DNA of 64,000 bases from Ampullaceana balthica (Eukaryota > Mollusca > Gastropoda > Lymnaeidae), in the NCBI GenBank assembly GCA_944989445.1, contig CALYLW010000044.1, forward strand, positions 2,151,501 to 2,215,500. The letters run 5' to 3'. How positions within the stretch are numbered: the first letter of the stretch is position 1; the number at the start of each line of letters is the position of its first letter. A model generated the notes under the pieces. The model was not told the origin of the DNA. It was given only the letters and a program-made list of their open reading frames with translations, and ran no database searches. The position numbers and the translations under genes were made by a program. Of the stretch, positions 56,701 through 64,000 are shown piece after piece.

Positions 56701-59700
56701 CTAAAAAGTGAATTTTTTATAAAATAAATAGATTTCAGCTGAAAACTTCAGTCATTTTTGACGGGTGTACGCTAGTATATATATATATAATCATAAAATG
56801 TGGATTCACAACATCAAATCTTGTCATCTAACAGAAGTATTTCAATACATAAAGGCCCACATGTACTTACATAGTAATGATGGGAGCTAAGCCCACATCT
56901 CCTTACATAGTAATGATGGGAGCTAAGCCCGCATGTACTTACATACAAATGATTGGAGCTAAGCCCGCATGTACTTACATACAAATGATGGGAGCTAAGC
57001 CAGCATGTACTTACATACAAATGATGGGAGCTAAGCCACCATGTACTTACATAGTAATGATTGGAGCTAAGCCACCATGTACTTACATAGTGATGATGGG
57101 AGCTAAGCCACCATGTACTTACATACAAATGATGGGAGCTAAGCCACCATGTACTTACATAGTAATGATTGGAGCTAAGCCACCATGTACTTACATACAA
57201 ATGATGGGAGCTAAGCCACCATGTACTTACATAGTAATGATGGGAGCTAAGCCACCATGTACTTACATAGTATTGATAGGAGCTAAGCCACCATGTACTT
57301 ACATAGTAATGATGGGAGCTAAGCCCACATCTCCTTACATAGTAATGATGGGAGCTAAGCCCGCATGTACTTACATAGTGATGATGGGAGCTAATCCCAC
57401 ATGTACTTACATAGTAATGATAGGAGCTAAGCCCACATGTACTTACATACAAATGATTGGAGCTAAGCCCACATGTACTTACATACAAATGATGGGAGCT
57501 AAGCCTGCATGTACTTACATAGTGATGATGGGAGCTAAGCCCGCATGTACTTACATAGTGATGATGGGAGCTAAGCCACCATGTACTTACATACAAATGA
57601 TTGGAGCTAAGCCCACATCTCCTTACATAGTAATGATGGGAGCTAAGCCCGCATGTACTTACATAGTAATGATGGGAGCTAAGCCCTCATATACTTACAT
57701 AGTAATGATGGGAGCTAAGCCCACATGTACTTACATAGTAATGATGGGAGCTAAGCCCACATGTACTTACATAGTAATGATAGGAGCTAAGCCCACATGT
57801 ACTTACATACAAATGATTGGAACTAAGCCCGCATGTACTTGCATAGTAATGATGGGAGCTAAGCCCACATGTACTTACATAGAAATGATGGGAGCTAAGC
57901 CCACATGTACTTAAATAGTAATGATAGGAGCTAAGCCCACATGTACTTACATACAAATGATGGGAGCTAAGCCCACATGTACTTACATAGTAATGATTGG
58001 AGCTAAGCCCACATGTACTTACATAGTAATGATTGGAGCTAAGCCCTCATGTACTTACAAAGTAATGATTGGAGCTAAGCCCCCATGTACTTACATAGTA
58101 ATGATTGGAGCTAAGCCCTCATGTACTTACACAGTAATGATGGGAGCTAAGCCCACATGTACTTACATAGTAATGATTGGAACTAAGCCCTCATGTACTT
58201 ACATAGTAATGATGGGAGCTAAGCCCACATGTACTTACATAGTAATGATTGGAGCTAAGCCCACATGTACTTACATGGTAATGATGGGAGCTAAGCCCAC
58301 ATGTACTTACATAGTAATGATGGGAGCTAAGCCCTTATGTACTTACATAGTAATGATGGGAGCTAAGCCCTCATGTACTTACATACAAATGATGGGAGCT
58401 AAGCCCTCATGTACTTACATATTAATGATTGGAGCTAAGCCCTCATGTACTTACATAGTAATGATGGGAGCTAAGCCCCCATGTACTTACATATTAATGA
58501 TGGGAGCTAAGCCCACATGTACTTACATAGTAATGATGGGAGCTAAGCCCACATCTCCTTACATAGTAATGATGGGAGCTAAGCCCGCATGTACTTACAT
58601 AGTAATGATGGGAGCTAAGCCCTCATATACTTACATAGTAATGATGGGAGCTAAGCCCACATGTACTTACATAGTAATGATGGGAGCTAAGCCCACATGT
58701 ACTTACATAGTAATGATAGGAGCTAAGCCCACATGTACTTACATACAAATGATTGGAACTAAGCCCTCATGTACTTACATAGTAATGATGGGAGCTAAGC
58801 CCTCATGTACTTACATATTAATGATAGGAGCTAAGCCCACATGTACTTACATATTAATGATGGGAGCTAAGCCCACATGTACTTACATATTAATGATGGG
58901 AGCTAAGCCCACAATAACTTACATAGTAATGATAGGAGCTAAGCCCACATGTACTTACATGGTAATGATGGGAGCTAAGCCCTCATGTACTTACATAGTA
59001 ATGATGGGAGCTAAGCCCTCATGTACTTACATATTAATGATAGGAGCTAAGCCCACATGTACTTACATATTAATGATGGGAGCTAAGCCCACATGTACTT
59101 ACATATTAATGATGGGAGCTAAGCCCACATGTACTTACATATTAATGATGCGAGCTAAGCCCTCATGTACTTACATATTAATGATAGGAGCTAAGCCCTC
59201 ATGTACTTACATATTAATGATGGGAGCTAAGCTCACATGTACTTACATAGTAATGATGGGAGCTAAGCCCGCATGTACTTGCATAGTAATGATGGGAGCT
59301 AAGCCCACATGTACTTACATACAAATGATGGGAGCTAAGCCCACATGTACTTACATAGTAATGATTGGAGCTAAGCCCACATGTACTTACATACAAATGA
59401 TTGGAACTAAGCCCCCATGTACTTACATAGTAATGATGGGAGCTAAGCCCACATGTACTTACATACAAATGATGGGAGCTAAGCCCACATGTACTTACAT
59501 AGTAATGATAGGAGCTAAGCCCCCATGTACTTACATACAAAATATTGGAACTGGAACTAAGCACTCATGTACTTACATAGTAATGATGGCGAGCTAAGCC
59601 CTCATTTACTTACATAGTAATGATGGGAGCTACATAATCCAAGTTTCCTATGAGTACCCCGATCTCAGAGATGAAGACTGTGAGGAGCAGAGCTCTGAAT

Positions 59701-62700
59701 GGCTCGCCACGTTTGGTTGTCACACTGAAGACACGCAGGAAGGGTATGACACCATCTTTGGCTATAGCCTGGAGCAGTCGAGGGGCGCCTGGGGGGATGG
59801 GGGGGGAACATGATTACAATTACTTGACTAACTGACCTCTAGTTAAGCTCCAATTAGAGTTAGTTGGCTTTGACCATGCAAAAATCTGATCTTCTTTTCT
59901 ACAATAAATAGTTCGTTTATTTATGACAATTTTTTGTCCAAGATTATTTCTCTCATTTTTAGCTTTTAGATAGAATTAAAGAAAGTAATTGATGTGTTTT
60001 GTGATGTAATTATTTATTTTAATAATTAAAACATAATTTTCTTTTAAAATTAGTAAAAGATTTGGTTGAAGCTTATTTCTTTGTGTTTCTTTGTTTGATG
60101 TATATCCTGGACTAAACTCGCAGGTAAATTTTGTTTTATTTTCATACTTCTTTATTTTTTGTTTTTGTTTGTTTGCTGGAGAAGGCTTTTTGCCGTTATG
60201 TTTGTTGCTTTGTGACCTCCTATCAGGCTCATGCATAGCCTTTAGATATAACCATTTTTGTAAAAAGATGATTGACTTTACATTTGAGTCAGCACACTTT
60301 AAGTAAGGCCTGACAGAGGAATGACCATAAAGTAAGGCCTGACAGAGGAATGACCATAAAGTAAGGCCTGACAAAGGAATGACCATAAAGTAAGGCCTGA
60401 CAGAGGAATGACCATAAAGTAAGGCCTGACAGAGGAATGACCATAAAGTAAGGCCTGACAGAGGAATGACCATAAAGTAAGGCCTGACAGAGGAATGACC
60501 ATAATTCATGAACTAGAAAACTGAGCTTTTATGTGAGTTGACATGGCATGTCAGTTAACATCCCAACAGTTGTCATTACATGTCAAAAGTCAGAAGGCAT
60601 TGAATGGCAGTTGTCATAGCATGTAAGTTGCCATTGCCCATCAGCTGTCAGTTTTCATTGCCCTTTGTTGAACAAAATGAAATGGTGGTGTGACGTTATA
60701 CAGGCGATAAGGACTATGGGGGGAAAGTGCTGCTGTTTATGAGAACTCGACAAACCTGTAAGACTCTGTAGTCCAGCTCCCAGAGTGGACAGGAATGACC
60801 CTATCAAGATGACCCATTCATTAGGCCAGGCCAGTTTTCCTATGAGAAGGCTTCCCCCTATACTTTCACCATACCTATAGAAAGACATGAGACAAAAACA
60901 CATGAGAATAGCACTGACAATAGAACCTAAAGGACACCAGGTCATACATAATTTTTTTTATTTTTTACCTTGCAATTGTCCCAAAAATCAATGTGACCAT
61001 TAAATTTGGTTTTGCCAAAAAAAAATAATAATAATAATAATTGATAATTTATATAGCACTGTATCCCAGTAGGGAACCGGGCTCACAGCGATTTACATGG
61101 ATTAAAATCTTTTAATCAATGATCATAGGATTACTGAATAAAAATTTGTTGATTTAATTTTTAAGACACATAAAAATATAAATGATTGAAATTTTAAAAC
61201 AAATGTCACCCCCTCGTTTAAATCAGAAGAAGTGACAATTATTGTTAACAAATACAATAGGATCAAATACAGATACAAACTTGTGAAAAACATAATAAAT
61301 ACAGTCTAAAGAATGCAATAATTATGCTGGTACTAACTTGTCTCTCAGTACATTGCCATTTATACAACCAGCAAAGAAGAGAACACTGGAAAGATCTTTG
61401 ATTACATAGGAAATCAACTTTTCAATAGTGAATTCCAGGAAAAATACCAATTTAGTTATATCATTCTATACTGAAAAATAAAACTAATTTATATTTTGCT
61501 TTTTTGGGAGCCAGAAAAAAAAGGTAAAAAAACAAACTAAAAATAAGTCTGTAAACATGGGGCCGGGAACTTTTGCCACAATAAACTGTAAAAAATTGTG
61601 CAACTTATGTCAACTTTAAAAACCCACCCACCACCAGTTAAACCCAACCCACCCACCACCAGTTAAACCCAACCCACCCACCACCAGTTAAACCCAACCC
61701 ACCCACCACCAGTTCAACTCTACCCATCCACCACCAGTTAAACCCACCCCACCCACCACCAGTTAAACCCAACCCACCCACCCCCAGATAAACCCACCTC
61801 ACCCACCATCAGTTAAACCCACCTCACCCACCACCAGTTCAACTCATTAAGGATACAGACAGAAGATGTTGTGCAGATGGCAGCAATGGTTCCTATAGGA
61901 ATAGATTTCTGTGCGTCTGCCAAGTCACCTGATCTGTTGGAGCCAGCCATGATGCCTAGAATAAAGTACAGAAACTTTTCAGGATCAAGAATGCTGGACA
62001 AAATTTGTCATGATGACCAAAAAAAAGATGAAGAAAAAAAAACCACAGGACGGATAAATTATGGAACATTTTAAATTTTTAAATTTCAAGAAATTATATT
62101 TTCATTTTCCAACTTGAAAGAACTTACGGGTCATTATAATGGTTCAATAAAACTAAAGTTAGACTATCAGGATTAAAAATGAATTCTCACATATACAAAG
62201 ACTAACATACTCTCTTCTTCAAATAAAGATTTTCAAATATATTGAGGCTATCACTTACCAGTGACTGAAGGGAAGTAAATAGCTAGAAGAACCATGAAAG
62301 AGGATGTAAGGTCTGCAATGATCTCCCCTCTAGTCTCAGAGCCGTCAACATCTGTGCCCACAATCTTTCCCTCTTGGCTGTACTTGTTCAGAATATTGGC
62401 TGAGGGAAAATATTGAGATGAATTAAGATTCTATTAGGCATAAAAACTACATACATATATTGGGATCAAAGATTTGTAAAGAATTTAAAGACCGGCTGCT
62501 AAAATATTCTGGAGATAAAAGTTTCCAATGACGAGTATTTTATCCATTAATTAGTCAAATAAAGTAAAATTTTGTTGTATCAACATTTTAAGTATTATAA
62601 CCACTTCTAGAACAATCAACTAATATTAGAATAAACCTTACTTTTTATCTTTAAGTGGATAAATGTCTAATTTTTTCCGTTGAATATAAATAGGTACCAG

Positions 62701-63518
62701 AAGTTTAAACATCACAAATATTCAAATGACATTTATCTTCTGAGCCATCAATTCAAATGACATTTATCTTCTGAGCCATCAATTCAAATGACATTTATCT
62801 TCTGAGCCATCAATTCAAATGACATTTATCTTCTGAGCCATCAATTCAAATGACATTTATCTTCTGAGCTATCAATTCAAGTCTTAATTTCAAATAATTT
62901 GATTACATAATTTTAATTGAGAAATAAATACAAACGTTTTTAAGTGAAAAGCTGTAAATTAAATTATGTAAATATGTAATATCGCAGCTGGATAGCGAAG
63001 TCAATAGTGCGCTCGCCTCACAACCGGAGGGGCATGGGATCTAGCCCACATTCAGGCCACAATAAAAATGGAATGACTAACGCTAAGAAAGTCCTCCGCT
63101 GACCTGGAAGGGAGATGGGGCGCCCACTAAGGTCTACCAAGCCCATAGTAAGGTCTAATGGAAACATCAGGACCATCGGTTATGGCACTTTAAAAAAAAA
63201 TTTAAATTGGGTATAAGATATATAAAATAAAGTAATAGAAAGTTTATTTCTGATTCCTCTCTGAGATATCCTAATCTTTATAATAGCTTGGACACCAGAA
63301 ACTCACAGGTAAAGATCCCGCTGGGCAGCCCAGGGATGGCCTTGATGGAATGAGCCACTGTGCTGGGATTGTTGAAGTAGTCGCAGCTGGAGCTGATGTT
63401 AGACTCATCCACACAGAAATGCTGGTAGATGGGACCCGTGATGTTCTTGTCACACATGAAGGTCCCATTGTACATGACCTTGTCAAGTTTCAACAGTCTC
63501 TCTCCCAGCATGCAAACT
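39625..63518 (-). CDS. kcc: K-Cl cotransporter (KCC, SLC12A4-7 family), 3' twenty exons, ~757 aa
   Basis: Electroneutral K+/Cl- export at the plasma membrane, for cell volume and chloride control. Exons in transcript order (k1-k20): 63307-63518, 62259-62399, 61857-61955, 61338-61395, 60756-60874, 59614-59788, 55891-55989, 54204-54323, 53091-53195, 52518-52606, 52181-52260, 51816-51904, 51289-51395, 50815-50931, 49786-49875, 49397-49488, 44664-44759, 41492-41652, 40652-40785, 39625-39716. The total is 2275 bp and every phase closes. The N terminus and first membrane spans lie past 64000. Strong family motifs are [59 protein letters not shown] and the C-terminal GREVITIYS. Introns k3-k4, k14-k15, k15-k16 and k19-k20 have U12-type donors. 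The k17 donor (GTGAGA at 44663) is the least certain boundary. Confidence 0.95.
39827..40050. repeat. 12-bp tandem repeat, ~18 units, KCC intron k19-k20
   Basis: The unit is TTGTATAACATG with TTGTATAAAATG variants. Repeated ORFs on both strands are artefacts of the 12-bp period. Confidence 0.95.
40193..40645. repeat. 53-bp minisatellite, 8 units, near the k19 U12 donor
   Basis: The unit is ATTAAAGTGACTATGAGATA then GATGTGCCAACAGCAATGGA then TACATCTGTACTG. It begins about 30 bases inside the intron. On the minus strand each unit contains GTATCCATTG, close to the U12 donor GTATCCTTAC of the adjacent exon, but the surrounding bases differ. Confidence 0.9.
41046..41303. repeat. 26-bp minisatellite, 10 units, KCC intron k18-k19
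   Basis: The unit is TCATCTAATCTAATCATTCC plus CTCCAG, almost invariant. Mid-intron, no junction match. Confidence 0.95.
42121..42660. repeat. Interspersed repeat with a 66-bp tandem duplication
   Basis: TCCCTTATATTAACTTCGCG-GCCGTCTCTG is present twice (42121 and 42180). The following AAATTTCAGATCGATCGAAC-GTACCGTAATTAAATTAATG matches 14150-14300, 17590-17770 and 44395-44560. The right part (42430-42640) matches 19300-19490. It is a dispersed, probably non-autonomous element family in KCC intron k17-k18. Confidence 0.6.
43562..44020. repeat. Long inverted repeat (foldback), arms ~130-170 bp
   Basis: Left arm 43606-43732 (from AAAAAGGACACGCTTTTATT to GCATGGGGCGCT) is nearly perfectly inverted at 43853-43981 (AGCGCCCCACGCTTTTATGT to AAGCGTGTCCTTTTT). 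Weaker pairing extends outward to about 43562 and 44020. The spacer is about 120 bp. It lies in KCC intron k17-k18 and would fold into a long hairpin in the pre-mRNA. It may be a foldback element; the ORF across it is unlikely to be coding. Confidence 0.9.
44395..44580. repeat. GATCGATCTGAAAT-family repeat ending in (GGAT)n
   Basis: AATTTAATTACGGTACATTC then CATCGATCTGAAATTTTGAT matches the copies at 14150, 17590 and (reverse) 42300. It runs into six or more GGAT/GATG tetranucleotides at 44540-44566. Confidence 0.65.
45027..49437. repeat. 59-bp minisatellite made of the KCC k16 donor, ~75 units
   Basis: On the minus strand each unit is CTTGTATCAGCTCCGTATAT then CAGCTGATGTGGATGTAGTG then GAAATGGTAAGTCTGACAA. 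Exon k16 ends with exactly this coding sequence ([15 protein letters not shown]) and the donor GTAAGT. Units are virtually identical through more than 4 kb. Two 60-bp units (about 45253-45372) keep the ACGTAC form found in the real exon. The array begins at the working donor and extends downstream in the intron. Confidence 0.97.
49397..53195 (-). CDS. kcc: KCC exons k9-k16: cytosolic C-terminal domain
   Basis: k9 starts [20 protein letters not shown], k10 [13 protein letters not shown], k11 [17 protein letters not shown], k12 [17 protein letters not shown], k13 [19 protein letters not shown], k14 [15 protein letters not shown] through WWIV, k15 [16 protein letters not shown] and RIFTVA, k16 [20 protein letters not shown] to VDVVEM. 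This is the SLC12 C-terminal dimerisation/regulatory domain. Introns k14-k15 (AT-AC) and k15-k16 are U12-type, so exon k15 is flanked by minor introns on both sides. Confidence 0.93.
49489..49785 (-). other. U12-type GT-AG intron (KCC k15-k16)
   Basis: Donor GTATCCTTAC follows GTTGCTC. The branch-like AACCTTGAC is followed about 12 bases later by the acceptor ATTCCAG. The splice joins C to AA for the Gln of TVAQTEDNS. An AG seven bases earlier would shift the frame and so is excluded. Confidence 0.85.
49988..50281. repeat. 26-bp minisatellite, 11 units, inside the AT-AC intron
   Basis: The unit is CAAAATGATACAAGTAAAGA plus AGTTCA; units are identical. Not related to the flanking splice sites. 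Confidence 0.95.
50324..50531 (+). mobile_element. tRNA-derived SINE with intact target-site duplication
   Basis: A Pol III box A (TGGTCTAAGTGG) and box B (GGGTTCGAGCC at 50383-50393) sit in a 208-bp element. A perfect 12-bp direct repeat CAATGCACTTGG flanks it (50312-50323 and 50532-50543). It ends in a T-rich tail TCATTTTCATTTT. Located in the KCC AT-AC intron, antisense to the gene. Confidence 0.88.
51055..51292. repeat. 25/19-bp array at the KCC k13 donor
   Basis: On the minus strand the junction reads GG then GTAGGTATTGGTGTTCAGCT. The long units GGGTGGGTATTGGTGTTCAG plus TTCTA copy it with one or two changes; short units lack six bases. It starts at the donor itself, mostly from intron sequence with two exon bases. 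Confidence 0.88.
53540..54138. repeat. 58-bp minisatellite, ~10 units, KCC intron k8-k9
   Basis: The unit is CACAAAGGTTTACAGATTCA then TGAATGTCTGACTTAGTTGG then TTGCAGCTATCAGAGTGT. It begins about 65 bases past the k8 donor but shares no junction sequence. Confidence 0.95.
54204..59788 (-). CDS. kcc: KCC exons k6-k8: later membrane spans
   Basis: k6 encodes [19 protein letters not shown] and [20 protein letters not shown], k7 [19 protein letters not shown] and [11 protein letters not shown], k8 [20 protein letters not shown] and IYKYIEYKG. Together they form the last membrane spans before the cytosolic domain. Both k6 and k7 end at donors that are tandemly copied downstream (36-bp and 43-bp arrays). 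Confidence 0.94.
54546..54886. mobile_element. AT-rich element, reverse copy of 1719-2133
   Basis: Begins GGCTGGTACTGATTAAAAAA and ends TTTAATTTCCGCAGCCCT. It shares GGCTCCCAAATTTTGTGACG and TTCGTTCTGCTATGCAAGA with the reverse strand of the first copy. In KCC intron k7-k8. Confidence 0.65.
55486..55908. repeat. 43-bp minisatellite made of the KCC k7 donor, ~10 units
   Basis: On the minus strand the unit is AGGTTTAGGTTTTACCATTG then GTGAGTCTCATAACTCAGAA then ATT. Exon k7 ends AGGTTTAGATTTTACCATTG (RFRFYHW) with donor GTGAGT, so each unit copies 20 exon bases plus the donor. Starts at the working donor and extends downstream. Confidence 0.95.
56862..59637. repeat. 36-bp minisatellite made of the KCC k6 donor, ~77 units
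   Basis: On the minus strand the unit is GCTCCCATCATTACTATGTA plus AGTACATGTGGGCTTA. Exon k6 ends GTAGCTCCCATCATTACTAT (VAPIIT) before GTAAGTA, so each unit repeats about 17 exon bases and the donor. Units vary (TTGTATG, TTAATATG, CCACC/CCCGC) but nearly all keep GTAAGT. Long ORFs on both strands are artefacts of the 36-bp period. Confidence 0.97.
60301..60502. repeat. 29-bp minisatellite, 7 units, KCC intron k5-k6
   Basis: The unit is AGTAAGGCCTGACAGAGGAA plus TGACCATAA. Mid-intron. Confidence 0.95.
60756..63518 (-). CDS. kcc: KCC exons k1-k5: large extracellular loop and following membrane spans
   Basis: k1 and k2 encode the extracellular loop between membrane spans 5 and 6. Four cysteines are visible (CMLGER, FMCDKN, HFCVDE, SSCDYF), the KCC hallmark, with N-glycosylation sequons NGT, NIT and NIS. 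k2 ends in IYFPSVTG and k3 continues [19 protein letters not shown], the ion-binding TM6 region. k4 (58 bp) gives [17 protein letters not shown]. k5 gives [19 protein letters not shown]8-like. Intron k1-k2 holds a SINE and a 31-bp repeat; the k3-k4 intron is U12-type by its donor. Confidence 0.94.
61021..61110. mobile_element. Short SINE/LINE-tail-like fragment with (TAA)n
   Basis: An ATAATAATAATAATAATTGA tract is followed by TTTATATAGCACTGTATCCC and GGGCTCACAGCGATTTACAT, which resembles a common molluscan interspersed repeat end (TATATAGCGCT...GCGCTTTAC). Identification rests on memory of the motif only. Confidence 0.4.
61396..61856 (-). other. U12-type GT-AG intron (KCC k3-k4)
   Basis: Donor GTATCCTTAA after TCTGTCT is a strong minor-class 5' splice site. 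The acceptor is AATCAAAG. The branch site is less clear (TTTCCTATGTAAT just upstream). Splicing T to AT gives the Tyr of SSVYLSSV. Confidence 0.75.
61617..61849. repeat. 25-bp minisatellite, ~9 units, near the k3 donor
   Basis: The unit is CCCACCCACCACCAGTTAAA plus CCCAA with variants. It begins about 10 bases inside the intron, so the U12 donor itself is not copied. Strong G-rich/C-rich strand asymmetry. Confidence 0.93.
62718..62878. repeat. 31-bp minisatellite, 5 units, KCC intron k1-k2
   Basis: The unit is ATTCAAATGACATTTATCTT plus CTGAGCCATCA. Mid-intron. Confidence 0.95.
62985..63200 (+). mobile_element. tRNA-derived SINE
   Basis: A head with CGCAGCTGGATAGCGAAGTC and box-B-like GGGATCTAGCCC, then a tRNA-unrelated body (CTCCGCTGACCTGGAAGGGA, CATCAGGACCATCGGTTATG), ending in A9. 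It is a different family from the SINE at 50324. No clear target-site duplication. In KCC intron k1-k2. Confidence 0.7.
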
Positions 63519-64000
63519 CTGTGGGTGGGGGTGTTAAATATCAAATTAAGTCCAATCTTCTATCTGACAAAGTCATGAAAATACATTGAAAATTTCTGAG
63601 GATATGAAGGTTATCCATGAATATTTTGGGGATATAGCTGTACATCAAGTTTGCTATAAAAAAAAGAACAAGTCCTAATATAAATCTATGTGTAAAGATT
63701 ACAACAGCAGCTGGGAGCCTCTGTTGAAAGTCTCGATCAAGTGGGAAACGAAGGGTGAGCTGGACAACTTCATTTTAGCCATTTGAAAAAAAAATCTGTT
63801 ACAGTCTCTTCATAAGTTTAAATCTGGCCCAAGAATTTTTATGTTCTTGGTGGATTGTCAGGAAGTTACTTATAGGTGAGTGATTTTTGTTAGTGACAAG
63901 ATCAGTTGGTTCCACCGTATTATATAGCACTACAAAGTAAGGGTCAAGTTAAGTGTAAAAAATATGCAGACAAATTTAGCTACATAATACAAAGCTTTCA
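63519..64000. other. KCC intron upstream of k1
   Basis: The acceptor CCCCCACCCACAG precedes k1. Nothing resembling an upstream KCC exon was found up to the window edge. The 27-codon ORF starting MAKMKL near 63785 (minus) has no family match. Confidence 0.5.

Noticed and set aside
56814..59597. ORFs of up to 558 codons with repeated [12 protein letters not shown]
   Set aside because: Periodic artefact of the 36-bp donor array, antisense to KCC.
60301..60502. 29-bp KCC array as another junction-derived repeat (shares GGTCATTCCT with exon k5)
   Set aside because: The shared stretch is short, internal to the exon, and not at a splice junction; treated as chance.
63700..63790. Minus-strand ORF MAKMKLSSS... 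upstream of KCC k1
   Set aside because: Only 27 codons and unlike any KCC segment; no splice donor in frame.

Overview
The window looks like animal nuclear DNA: AT-rich, with intron-bearing genes, tRNA-derived SINEs, hAT- and Harbinger-type MITEs and a LINE fragment. The gene content and repeat style suggest a mollusc, perhaps a gastropod, but nothing here fixes the species. Three protein-coding genes can be assembled, all on the minus strand. Each model has GT-AG or U12-type splice sites and reading phases that close at every junction.

From low to high coordinates: (1) A secreted phospholipase A2 in four exons (4405-15902), 140 residues, with the signal-peptide exon at 15869-15902. (2) A divergent beta-tubulin in six exons (23863-28406), 444 residues. 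(3) The 3' twenty exons of a K-Cl cotransporter of the SLC12A4-7 (KCC) family (39625-63518), about 757 residues; its 5' exons lie beyond the right edge. The first 4 kb, 13.6-23.8 kb and 28.4-39.4 kb are intergenic and hold transposon remnants and tandem repeats.

The standout property is minisatellites: about 25 arrays cover roughly one third of the window. At least six are built from copies of an exon-intron junction of the neighbouring gene. The 33-bp array next to PLA2 exon 2 repeats that exon's 3' splice site about 134 times. The 59-bp, 36-bp and 43-bp arrays in KCC and the 23-bp array in beta-tubulin repeat the 5' splice site, with adjoining exon bases, of the exon they touch. A shorter KCC array repeats a donor with almost no exon sequence. 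Donor arrays always extend downstream into the intron and acceptor arrays upstream into it, so the outermost copy facing the exon is still the working splice site. The KCC pre-mRNA would carry about 160 consecutive GTAAGT or GTGAGT sites. The KCC gene also has four introns with U12-type 5' splice sites, one of them AT-AC.

The genes share no obvious pathway: a secreted lipase, a cytoskeletal subunit and a plasma-membrane ion transporter.
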